A stretch of 10,381 nucleotides of DNA from an uncultured Chromatiaceae bacterium (lineage in GTDB: Bacteria; Pseudomonadota; Gammaproteobacteria; Enterobacterales; Alteromonadaceae): contig CAMLNG010000091.1 of assembly GCA_946481195.1 (NCBI GenBank), forward strand, positions 1-10,381. Reading direction: 5' to 3'. The translations under genes were made by a program, and so were the position numbers. Numbering within the stretch: the first letter of the stretch is position 1; each line of letters begins with the position of its first letter. The notes below the pieces were generated by a model. The model was not told the origin of the DNA. It searched no databases and saw only the letters and a program-made list of their open reading frames with translations. Of the stretch, positions 1 to 5,969 are shown one piece after another.

Positions 1-280
1 CAAATTCGAGGTCACATTGCAGCATTTCGGCGGTGTCTTCACCGATGCGTAACCGGCCGAGAGCCTGCAGATTCGGCAAACCTTCGAGGAACAGAATGCG
101 TTCAATCAGCTCGTCGGCTTGTTTCATGTCGCGGATAGATTTTTTATAACAGACATTATTCAGTTCTTGCAGGCCCCAGTTTTTGTAGATGCGGGCGTGG
201 AGGAAATATTGGTTAATCGACGTCAGTTCGGACGTCAGCACCTCATTGAGGATACTCAGTACAGCGGCATCACCTTGCAT
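1..280 (-). CDS. bfr: Bacterioferritin, heme-type subunit with altered ferroxidase site (partial, 3' end beyond left edge)
   Basis: Bacterioferritin forms a hollow 24-subunit cytoplasmic cage that stores iron and binds heme between subunit pairs. The 93 visible residues align without gaps to the start of E. coli Bfr (158 aa in that protein), including the stretches [28 protein letters not shown] and IGED. The heme ligand Met52 is present. Of the ferroxidase ligands in view (E. coli E18, E51, H54), only Glu18 is kept: residue 51 is Asp and residue 54 is Gln. E94, E127 and H130 lie beyond the edge. This resembles organisms with two Bfr subunit types, one binding heme and the other carrying the ferroxidase site, so a partner gene may lie just left of the window (inference). 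The start at 280 follows an AAAGGAG ribosome site at 7-nt spacing. The family call is very secure; loss of ferroxidase activity is inferred. Confidence 0.95.
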   Translation of the reverse strand, partial: MQGDAAVLSILNEVLTSELTSINQYFLHARIYKNWGLQELNNVCYKKSIRDMKQADELIERILFLEGLPNLQALGRLRIGEDTAEMLQCDLEF

Positions 281-376
281 CGCCGGGCTCCTTTTTTACC
301 AATACTGGCAGTGAAACGGGGAAATTGTTGAGGATTGTAGTCGGATTTACGGCGGGGGTCGAGTTTTAGATTTTAA

Positions 377-405
377 AAAATATCAATTAAATCATACACA
401 TGCAA
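377..405 (-). promoter_or_regulatory. Candidate bfr promoter
   Basis: Read on the minus strand this is TTGCAT (400-405), a 17-nt spacer and TATTTT (377-382), lying in an AT-rich stretch. It would give a leader of roughly 90 nt before the bfr start at 280. The match is moderate and chosen by eye. The remainder of 281-506 holds only the Fur-like site and the hairpin listed separately. Confidence 0.4.
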
Positions 406-423
406 TTGAGAATGCTTCGCTTT
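405..423. promoter_or_regulatory. Candidate Fur box upstream of bfr
   Basis: The 19 bp ATTGAGAATGCTTCGCTTT match an AATGAGAAT-N-ATTCTCATT style Fur site at 8 of 9 positions in the left half and 6 of 9 in the right half. The site abuts the predicted -35 element of bfr. Iron control of bacterioferritin by Fur, direct or through a small RNA, is well known in gammaproteobacteria, which makes the site plausible. The right half is weak. Confidence 0.35.
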
Positions 424-468
424 AATGCCAGAGTTCTTGTTGAAAAAACAATCGTCGCAGAATCATTT

Positions 469-500
469 ACTTAGGCTGTGGCAACTGCCACAGCCTAAGT
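469..500 (-). terminator. Perfect 15-bp inverted repeat after the PadR operon
   Basis: ACTTAGGCTGTGGCA (469-483) and its exact reverse complement (486-500) are separated by 2 nt. The transcript would fold into a long stem with the innermost pairs open. It begins 7 bp beyond the stop of the membrane-protein gene, so it is probably the operon's 3' end. A U-rich tract does not follow directly in either direction; on the minus strand a T6 run comes only about 25 nt later. It may therefore act as an mRNA 3' stabiliser or a weak bidirectional terminator. Confidence 0.55.
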
Positions 501-506
501 GCTATT

Positions 507-1445
507 TCACAGCCGGCGTAATTGCCGGTATTCCGCTATCGCCAGAACAACCAATACTGCGGCGGTAGCCAGCAAGATGTAATAAATACTGCCTGCCGCA
601 TGGGTCCAGAACAAGCGGGCGCCGTCGGTCATGTGCTGAGGTTCAGTAAACACCCCACCTTTGAGCGCCATCGCCGCAAAAATCACAGCAAATACCAGAT
701 GGTCTAGGATGTAGCACCATTTACTCCAGCGCTGCCAGCTCAGCTGCGTCAGCCGGTACAGTGCAAAAGCGGCCGATAAAGTGGCGAACAAAGTCAGCAG
801 GTAGCGCCAGTATTCCATCCCTTCGGCCAGGTGGACCGGTAAATGTTGTTGTGCTTCAACCGACAACCATAAGGGTGTCCACAACAACAAAAGCAAAAAC
901 AACGCACTGGTTAAGTCTGTGATGCTGTCCGACAGCTTTATCCGCGCCAGCGGGTAACGCGGCAACCTGGCCGGGTGCCACTGACGTTGCCGCCATTCTT
1001 TGGTCCAGCCGGCACGGCCGCACAGATAAAAGACCGCGGTAACGACCAATAACAGCGTGGCGAAATTGTCGACAAAACTAAAACCCAACTGCAGTACGAG
1101 CCGCACCGGATTAATCGAATCGGCCAAGATCAGGCCACTCAGGCTTTTTAACAGGGCGATCACCGCCATCAATGCAGCGCCATGCCACAATACCGTTTTG
1201 TACAACGGCATATCTTCGCTGGCGATCAGCGGCGCACTGGGGGCATAGCGTTGTGCGACATCAATCGGATGGCCTTGCTGCAACAGCAGTTGATTGAGCT
1301 TTGTCTCATCCAGCGGCCCGTCTTGTTGCAGCGCGTCGATTTGATCCAGCAGGTTTGCTCTGAGTTCGCGGATAATGTCGTGTTGCTGGTCAACCGGCAG
1401 TTCAGCCGCCACCGCTGCCAGGTAACGTTCCAGTAATTCCATCAT
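507..1445 (-). CDS. PadR-associated six-helix membrane protein with N-terminal HAAS/DUF1700-like domain
   Basis: This is a 312-aa inner-membrane protein. Residues 1-70 are helical and charged (ERYLAAVAAELP, then IIRELRANLLDQID and LNQLLLQQGHP). This is the pattern of the HAAS/DUF1700-type cytoplasmic domain often encoded next to PadR regulators. Six hydrophobic segments follow at about 85-107, 122-143, 174-196, 212-233, 245-263 and 281-305, with a basic cytoplasmic-type loop at about 144-170. I recognise no catalytic motif and assign no substrate. The start at 1445 is chosen because its ATGA overlaps the padR stop, the usual sign of translational coupling, and a GGAG lies 7 nt upstream. An in-frame start at 1490 would overlap padR further and lacks support. 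Control is presumably through the padR promoter. The HAAS assignment is by pattern and less certain than the membrane topology. Confidence 0.8.
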   Translation of the reverse strand: MMELLERYLAAVAAELPVDQQHDIIRELRANLLDQIDALQQDGPLDETKLNQLLLQQGHPIDVAQRYAPSAPLIASEDMPLYKTVLWHGAALMAVIALLKSLSGLILADSINPVRLVLQLGFSFVDNFATLLLVVTAVFYLCGRAGWTKEWRQRQWHPARLPRYPLARIKLSDSITDLTSALFLLLLLWTPLWLSVEAQQHLPVHLAEGMEYWRYLLTLFATLSAAFALYRLTQLSWQRWSKWCYILDHLVFAVIFAAMALKGGVFTEPQHMTDGARLFWTHAAGSIYYILLATAAVLVVLAIAEYRQLRRL

Positions 1446-1774
1446 TGTTGCTCCAGTAAAATCGCCAGGCTGCCATGTAACTGCTGCCACTCTGTGCTCA
1501 GTTGTGCCAACACTTCTGCTCCACTGGCGGAGAGCTGGTAATAACGCCGCTCACGGCCTTCCGCCATTTGCCACTGGCTGTCCAGTAGCCCTTGTTCCGC
1601 CAGCCGGCGGACTAGTGGATATAAAGTGCCTTCATCAATGTCAATACCGTTGTCATTCAGCTGCTTACGCAGAGAATAACCGTATTGCGGCGTGCGGCTG
1701 GATGCCAGCACCGCCAGCACTAACACGCCCCGGCGCAATTCCAGCCTGAGTTTGTCGAGCCTGTCATCGTTCAT
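1442..1774 (-). CDS. PadR-family transcriptional repressor
   Basis: This 110-aa protein is the compact, PadR-s2-like size class of winged-helix regulators, dimeric DNA-binding proteins that usually repress their own operon and release DNA on binding a small ligand. The N-terminal helix (LRLELRRGVLVLAVL, 9-23), YGYSLRKQL (31-39), recognition-helix motif EGTLYPLVRRLAEQGLL (48-64) and the wing GRERRYYQLSASG (73-85) are all canonical. It is the first gene of the operon and its stop overlaps the start of the membrane-protein gene by ATGA. A GGGAG lies 11 nt upstream of the start, rather far for a ribosome site. The palindrome and repeats just upstream strongly suggest autoregulation. The ligand is unknown. 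Family assignment is firm. Confidence 0.93.
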   Translation of the reverse strand: MNDDRLDKLRLELRRGVLVLAVLASSRTPQYGYSLRKQLNDNGIDIDEGTLYPLVRRLAEQGLLDSQWQMAEGRERRYYQLSASGAEVLAQLSTEWQQLHGSLAILLEQQ

Positions 1775-1799
1775 TTTCAGTTGTGCTCCCGGGCTTACC

Positions 1800-1850
1800 T
1801 GATACTATGCGTCACATACTGTGTGACACATAGCTTGATACTATGCGTCA
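1800..1850. promoter_or_regulatory. PadR operator: palindrome plus duplicated 15-mer
   Basis: Arms CTATGCGTCACA (1805-1816) and TGTGACACATAG (1822-1833) form a 12-bp inverted repeat with one mismatch around a 5-bp centre. The 15-mer TGATACTATGCGTCA occurs at 1800-1814 and again exactly at 1836-1850, 36 bp apart. The left palindrome arm lies mostly inside the first copy, so the second copy supplies another half-site, this one over the -10 element. A palindrome at the start site of a padR gene is the expected autorepressor layout; the binding itself is inferred. Confidence 0.7.
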
Positions 1851-1866
1851 TACAGTGTTAATTCAA
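1838..1866 (-). promoter_or_regulatory. Promoter of the padR operon
   Basis: On the minus strand the elements are TTGAAT (-35, 1861-1866), a 17-nt spacer and TAGTAT (-10, 1838-1843). Transcription should begin near 1831, inside the palindrome described separately. The -10 element lies inside the second copy of the repeated 15-mer, so bound PadR would block RNA polymerase. Confidence 0.65.
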
Positions 1867-1952
1867 GATATCGACAAAAAAATTATTCGACAAAGGTATG
1901 TTTCATGATTGAAGCCGGACACTGCAGCATGTAAAAACAGCCGAAAACACCG

Positions 1953-1975
1953 CCCTGTGGCTTGATGTCACAGGG
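1953..1975 (-). terminator. Secondary hairpin downstream of the DUF1501 operon
   Basis: CCCTGTG (1953-1959) and CACAGGG (1969-1975) form a 7-bp stem with a 9-nt loop. On the minus strand it follows the stronger terminator at 1978-1998 and is trailed by GCGGTGTTTT. It may be a back-up terminator; the tail is only weakly U-rich. Confidence 0.35.
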
Positions 1976-1977
1976 AC

Positions 1978-1998
1978 AAAAAAAGCGCCAACAGGCGC
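1978..1998 (-). terminator. Intrinsic terminator of the DUF1800-DUF1501 operon
   Basis: Read on the minus strand, GCGCC, loop TGTT and GGCGC are followed at once by seven T residues (1978-1984). It lies 79 bp past the DUF1501 stop. This is the best rho-independent terminator in the window. The rest of the gene-free stretch 1775-2077 holds the padR promoter and operator on its left. On its right is a 10-bp imperfect hairpin (2038-2047 with 2055-2064) and two CCGGTAT copies (2051-2057, 2067-2073) of unknown meaning. I see no small gene there. Confidence 0.8.
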
Positions 1999-2077
1999 AT
2001 TCTTTAAATTAGAGGCTTAACTGTTTCGATTCTTCGCCACAGAGATATGCCCGGTATCTTTGTGTTCCGGTATTTTG

Positions 2078-3433
2078 TCAGATGTTAAACAACGACAGCG
2101 CACCGGTATTAAAATAACGAAGTTCCGGTAACAGTAACTGTATTGCGCTTTGATCAGCACCAAACCATTGCGCCAGACTGCCAAACAGCTGGCTGTTCGA
2201 CAGCGCCGGGATCAACCGCCCTGCGCCCATATCAACCTGGCTACCCAGTCGCTGCGGCAATAACTGGCCATATAGATCACCGCCATTAACAGCACCGCCT
2301 AACACCAGCTGGTTGCCGGCCCAGCCGTGATCGGTGCCATCGCCGTTTGAACTCAGGGTGCGGCCGAAATCCGACATGGTAAAGCTGGTAACCTGCTGTG
2401 ACAGCCCAAGCTCGACAGTAGCCTGATAAAAGCTGCTGAGTGCCTCCGCGAGGGTACCAAGCAAAGCGGGCTGGACTGAATTTTGCGCATCATGTGTGTC
2501 AAAGCCTCCCATGCCAACAAAAAACACCTGACGGCCGACACCAAGCAATGATTGCACACTAATCATTTTCGCCACCATCTGCAGCTGTAACGCCAGCGGA
2601 TTGGCGTTGTTAAACTCAGTCTGTAAAGCTGGCGCCTGGGTCAGCGCAGTGGCGACGATAGCACTGCGACTTTGCGCCTGACTGTGCGACAGCGCAAATT
2701 GATCAGCCAATGGATGCTGCTGCGCACTCAACAAGCGGTTTTGCATATCCCGCAACATGGCAGCTCTTTTGCTACTGCCTTTTAATGCGGTCAGTTCCGG
2801 CACTCCGGCAGCCGACATGCCAAATGGACTGAGTGCGGCCCCACGCTGCCAGAGATTAGTACCGGCCAGGCTGATGCAACTGCTGAAATCCGGCACGTCG
2901 TACATCAGTTCCAATAACCGGGCACCCCAGCCGCTATCAGGGCTGTGCGGCTCCTGCCCACGCATCCAGGTCGCCTGTTGATCGTTATGCGAAAACAGAT
3001 TTTTCGGCAACAGCGCCTTGCCGGCCTGCACTTCAGCTAAAGTCGTCGGCCGGATCAGCGACCCCACGCCGCCGACCAGCGCCAGCGCCCCGCTCTGAAA
3101 CAACGGCTCCAGTGCGGCAAGTGCCGGATGCAGCCCCAGGCCGTCAGCGATAGCAGTACGCGGAGTCAGCGCTATCGGGTTCGCCACGGCGAGACTTTGC
3201 CGGGCTGCCTGATAGTCCAGTAAACTCTGGCCTGACAGCGGCAGCAACATATTCAGTGAATCGTTGCCGCCATATAAAAACACACAGACCAGTGCTTTGT
3301 AGCCTTCGGGCACCGCACGCCCGGCAGCCAATGCCCGCGGCAACAGCCCCAATTGCAAACCACTGAGCGTGGCCAGACCTAAACTGCCTTTTAGTGCCAG
3401 TTTTAACCATTCACGCCTATCCAGATGACGCAT
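2078..3433 (-). CDS. DUF1501 family protein with twin-arginine signal
   Basis: This 451-aa exported protein begins with a Tat-type signal: DRREWLKLA around Arg6-Arg7, then a hydrophobic stretch and a likely cleavage site at ALA-A (34-37). Mature-region DUF1501 hallmarks are VFLYGGNDSLNM (51-62), FSHNDQQATW (147-156), GMGGFDTHDAQ (308-318), SDFGRTLSSNGDGTDHGW (354-371) and LVLGGAVNGGDLYG (376-389). The family is related to the alkaline phosphatase/sulfatase fold, and the Asp and His residues in these motifs could bind metal, but no substrate is established. Tat export fits a protein that folds or takes its metal in the cytoplasm. The start at 3433 follows AAGGAG at 6-nt spacing; the in-frame ATG at 3460 would bring the protein to 460 aa but lies inside the DUF1800 gene. 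The stop of DUF1800 is 10 bp upstream, and the ribosome site overlaps it, so the two are co-expressed. Confidence 0.92.
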   Translation of the reverse strand: MRHLDRREWLKLALKGSLGLATLSGLQLGLLPRALAAGRAVPEGYKALVCVFLYGGNDSLNMLLPLSGQSLLDYQAARQSLAVANPIALTPRTAIADGLGLHPALAALEPLFQSGALALVGGVGSLIRPTTLAEVQAGKALLPKNLFSHNDQQATWMRGQEPHSPDSGWGARLLELMYDVPDFSSCISLAGTNLWQRGAALSPFGMSAAGVPELTALKGSSKRAAMLRDMQNRLLSAQQHPLADQFALSHSQAQSRSAIVATALTQAPALQTEFNNANPLALQLQMVAKMISVQSLLGVGRQVFFVGMGGFDTHDAQNSVQPALLGTLAEALSSFYQATVELGLSQQVTSFTMSDFGRTLSSNGDGTDHGWAGNQLVLGGAVNGGDLYGQLLPQRLGSQVDMGAGRLIPALSNSQLFGSLAQWFGADQSAIQLLLPELRYFNTGALSLFNI

Positions 3434-3443
3434 GGCAAACTCC

Positions 3444-5069
3444 TTACTGCTGCACCGCATACTGCGGTGAAATCAAAATGAAATACCACAGGTAAGCCGC
3501 TTTCTGCGCCGGTGTGATGTTGCCAAGTCCGCTCGCCAGGTCGGTTAAGATCAGTCGTAGTTCCGCCGGCATAGCACCGCCAAAAGCCAGCAAACTGTAT
3601 TGATCTAACAGCCCGTTCAAACCTTGTTGCTGTAACACATCGGCAAAGGGCTGAAACCGCGCCAGCATCTGATACTGCGTCGGATTGGCGACCAGCCCTT
3701 CGATACTGCCAATTGTCTGGCTGTACAGATGATTTTGCATATTCAGCGCATTGGACGCGGTCAGCATTTGCAGCTCCGGCGCCACCAGCCCGGCCTGTTG
3801 CAGGCTGGCAGAAGGGCTGAAATCCGGCCGGTAGAAGTTAAATACCGACGGGCTTTGCAACGGCGCCTGATTGTGGCTGTCTGCCAGCGTACGCAAATAT
3901 ATATGGCCGGACGGTGATGCGGATTGTGTCACCCGCCAGCTATGCGCGGTTTTCAGCAGCGGCTCACGGATTTTGCCAAAAGGCCGGGCGACACCGGCAA
4001 AACCGCTGCGGGCTTCCTCATCCAGTAAAATCGCTTTCACCACGGCCGCCAAATCGCCACGCACGCCCTGGCCATTGTCGATAAACACCTGAGACACCCG
4101 ACTAACGTAAGCCGGTGACGGATTGCTGGTGACCAGCTTTTGGATCAGCTGTTTACTGATAAATGGCGGCAAGCTGGGCTCGGTAAACAATAAATCCAGC
4201 GCCTGCTGTAAATCCTGTTGTGGCGTCTGGCCGGCTGGCAACACCACGCCATTGAGCAAATGCTTTTCGCCTGGTTCATGATAAGCGGCAAAAGGGATCA
4301 TAGGTCTGAGATAATCAGCTTTGGGTTTGAGGAAATTCGTGGTGCCGGCACTGGTCCAGCCGGTAAATACCCGGGCAAAACCTTCAATTGCTTGCTGGTC
4401 GTAAGTCGGGATCGGATTGTCACCGGCATCGAGTTTTAGACTGCCATCCGGATTGAGCTGATACAAACCGATGGTAAATAACTGCATCAGTTCCCGCGCG
4501 TAATTCTCGTCCGGCCTGATATTGTTGGCCACATCGGCTTTCTGATTGCCCAAATGACTCAGATACACCCCCATCACCGGCGATAATGTCACCTGTTGAA
4601 GCAAATCACGGTAATTGCCAAAACTGTGGGCCAGCAACAGATCATAATAATTGGCCAGCGCTATCACTCTGTTGTTGAGGCCATTGCCTTGGTCCGACAC
4701 CACCAGAATTTCCGATAAGGCAAAAGCCACCCGTTGCCGTAGCTGATCCGGCGCCGTCAGCGCGATGCGCCACCAGGTTTCGAGCCGGCTTAGCGGCACT
4801 GGCGTTTTTTGCTCAGGCAAAGTCTCAATTTTGTCGGCGTGGGTGGTTGCCGGCAGACCCAGCTGCCAGTCGATCCATTGTTCTGCGCTGAGCTGACTGG
4901 CAGCCTGAATATCACCGAGGGTTGGGCCAAAACTGGCCTGCTGTAACAAACGGGCCGCTTCGGCGGCGCTTAACTTTTCAGCCCCGGTTGCGACAACCGG
5001 CAGGCACAGCAACTGCAGCGAAAGCGCACAAATCACCAGCTGTTTTGGCAAAGTTCTGACAACCAGCAT
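3444..5069 (-). CDS. DUF1800 domain-containing secreted protein
   Basis: This 541-aa protein has a Sec-type signal peptide (basic start, hydrophobic 10-28, likely cut near ATGA-E, 27-31). DUF1800 hallmarks follow: LLQQASFGPT (41-50), EQWIDWQL (63-70), RQRVAFALSEILVVSD (111-126), RPDENYARELMQLFTIGLY (185-203), FARVFTGWT (231-239), QSPSVFNFYRPDF (405-417) and the closing YFILISPQYAVQ (529-540). The family is widespread in bacteria and is almost always encoded next to a DUF1501 protein; its biochemical role is unknown to me. The pair probably acts together outside the cytoplasm, one partner through Sec and the other through Tat (inference). The start at 5069 has GGAG 8 nt upstream. A weak promoter and a GTAAA-type direct repeat lie upstream. 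Confidence 0.92.
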   Translation of the reverse strand: MLVVRTLPKQLVICALSLQLLCLPVVATGAEKLSAAEAARLLQQASFGPTLGDIQAASQLSAEQWIDWQLGLPATTHADKIETLPEQKTPVPLSRLETWWRIALTAPDQLRQRVAFALSEILVVSDQGNGLNNRVIALANYYDLLLAHSFGNYRDLLQQVTLSPVMGVYLSHLGNQKADVANNIRPDENYARELMQLFTIGLYQLNPDGSLKLDAGDNPIPTYDQQAIEGFARVFTGWTSAGTTNFLKPKADYLRPMIPFAAYHEPGEKHLLNGVVLPAGQTPQQDLQQALDLLFTEPSLPPFISKQLIQKLVTSNPSPAYVSRVSQVFIDNGQGVRGDLAAVVKAILLDEEARSGFAGVARPFGKIREPLLKTAHSWRVTQSASPSGHIYLRTLADSHNQAPLQSPSVFNFYRPDFSPSASLQQAGLVAPELQMLTASNALNMQNHLYSQTIGSIEGLVANPTQYQMLARFQPFADVLQQQGLNGLLDQYSLLAFGGAMPAELRLILTDLASGLGNITPAQKAAYLWYFILISPQYAVQQ

Positions 5070-5104
5070 CAGGGTTACTCCGTTATCTCAGTGAGGTCTC
5101 ATCA

Positions 5105-5133
5105 ATATTAGACATCGTTGTATGACCTGCCTA
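5105..5133 (-). promoter_or_regulatory. Candidate promoter of the DUF1800-DUF1501 operon
   Basis: On the minus strand this is TAGGCA (5128-5133), a 17-nt spacer and TAATAT (5105-5110). The -35 element matches only 4 of 6 consensus positions, which would suit a promoter needing an activator. The leader would be about 30 nt, ending in the GGAG ribosome site. Confidence 0.4.
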
Positions 5134-5143
5134 ACATCAGCGG

Positions 5144-5159
5144 GTAAAGTTCTGGTAAA
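5144..5159. promoter_or_regulatory. CpxR-like tandem box GTAAA-N6-GTAAA between divergent genes
   Basis: GTAAA occurs at 5144-5148 and 5155-5159, giving an 11-bp repeat, one helical turn, as response-regulator dimers prefer. The known CpxR site is two GTAAA pentamers separated by about 5 nt. The box is centred near -53 relative to the predicted DUF1800 start site, a usual activator position. It also lies close to where a -35 element for the VC0807 gene would be. Binding by CpxR is inferred from motif shape only. Confidence 0.4.
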
Positions 5160-5255
5160 GATTAGGTCAACTGCATATAAGCTGACTGTGTAGCTGGGCG
5201 TTTTGCCTGCTTTATGATAAAACAGGCCATCTTAGTAGTTCCGGATCTGATTACG

Positions 5256-5969
5256 ATGTCACAAAACGCCCAAACCGCCCCACAACCACAAACGGCTGGT
5301 AATTTATTCGCCAATCTGGCGTTTAACATTGTCATCCCGGTGCTGATCCTGAGCAAACTCAGCACGGACGATTATCTCGGGCCGGTCTGGGGCCTGGTGG
5401 CGGCATTGGCCTTCCCGATTGGCTTTGGTCTGTGGGAGCTGAAACAGTCCGGCAAACTGAATTTTTTCTCTATTGTCGGCATCATCAGCGTCTTGCTGAC
5501 TGGCGGCATGAGCCTGTTACAGCTCGACCCCAAATACATTGCGATCAAAGAAGCCGCAGTACCGGGGCTGATTGGTTTACTGATTTTGATTAGTGGCCGC
5601 ACCCGCTTCCCGCTGGTGAAAACCATTCTGGAAAATATGCAGTTGCTGAATCTGGCGCTGCTGAAAGAAAAACTCAGCAGCAATGGCACAGTACCGCAGT
5701 TTGAGCGGACGCTGGATCAGGCCACCCGTATTATTGCCGGCTCGTTTTTTCTGTCGTCGGTGCTCAATTACCTGCTGGCCAAATGGCTGTTGGTCAGCCC
5801 GCCAGGCACGCCGGCTTATAATGAAGAGCTGGCCAATATGACGGCGCTCAGTTATCCGGTGATCGCCATACCGTCCACACTGATCATGATGGGCGCAATT
5901 TGGTATGTGTTTAGTCGGATCCCAAAGCTGACGGGGCAGCCGCTGGAGTCATTTTTCCACGAGCAGTAA
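5256..5969 (+). CDS. VC0807-family inner-membrane protein
   Basis: This 237-aa polytopic membrane protein has six hydrophobic segments at about 16-35, 42-60, 69-88, 98-113, 157-179 and 196-219. The layout and motifs such as FPIGFGLWELKQSGKLNFFSI (53-73), KEAAVPGLIGLLILIS (98-113) and the terminal YVFSRIPKLTG (217-227) match what I know as the VC0807 family, named after a Vibrio cholerae locus and of unknown function. I choose the start at 5256 (MSQNAQ) because a GGA lies 10 nt upstream and the N-terminus then runs straight into the first helix. An in-frame ATG at 5214 has no ribosome site. The gene diverges from the DUF1800 operon, and its last 59 bp overlap the 3' end of the opposite-strand binding-protein gene. 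The family call is good and the start moderate. Confidence 0.78.
   Translation: MSQNAQTAPQPQTAGNLFANLAFNIVIPVLILSKLSTDDYLGPVWGLVAALAFPIGFGLWELKQSGKLNFFSIVGIISVLLTGGMSLLQLDPKYIAIKEAAVPGLIGLLILISGRTRFPLVKTILENMQLLNLALLKEKLSSNGTVPQFERTLDQATRIIAGSFFLSSVLNYLLAKWLLVSPPGTPAYNEELANMTALSYPVIAIPSTLIMMGAIWYVFSRIPKLTGQPLESFFHEQ

Noticed and set aside
119..331. Plus-strand 70-codon open frame at the left end
   Set aside because: It is antisense to the bacterioferritin gene, whose reading frame aligns without gaps to E. coli Bfr, and it has no ribosome site.
359..370. 12-mer TCGAGTTTTAGA that recurs at 4429-4440
   Set aside because: One copy is intergenic and the other lies inside DUF1800 coding sequence, with no flanking similarity; it is taken as chance.
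1443..1490. Longer start for the membrane-protein gene at 1490
   Set aside because: The extra 15 residues are read from padR coding sequence in another frame, whereas the ATGA start at 1445 has a ribosome site and the usual coupled layout.
2051..2073. Two CCGGTAT copies 16 bp apart after the DUF1501 gene
   Set aside because: Only two short copies are present, so there is no basis for calling a repeat array or CRISPR.
5123..5169. Inverted TGACCT (5123-5128) and AGGTCA (5164-5169) flanking the GTAAA repeat
   Set aside because: Six-base arms 35 bp apart are expected by chance; the GTAAA repeat explains the region better.
5372..5689. Minus-strand 105-codon open frame
   Set aside because: It is antisense to the VC0807-family gene; its composition mirrors the hydrophobic codons of the real gene.
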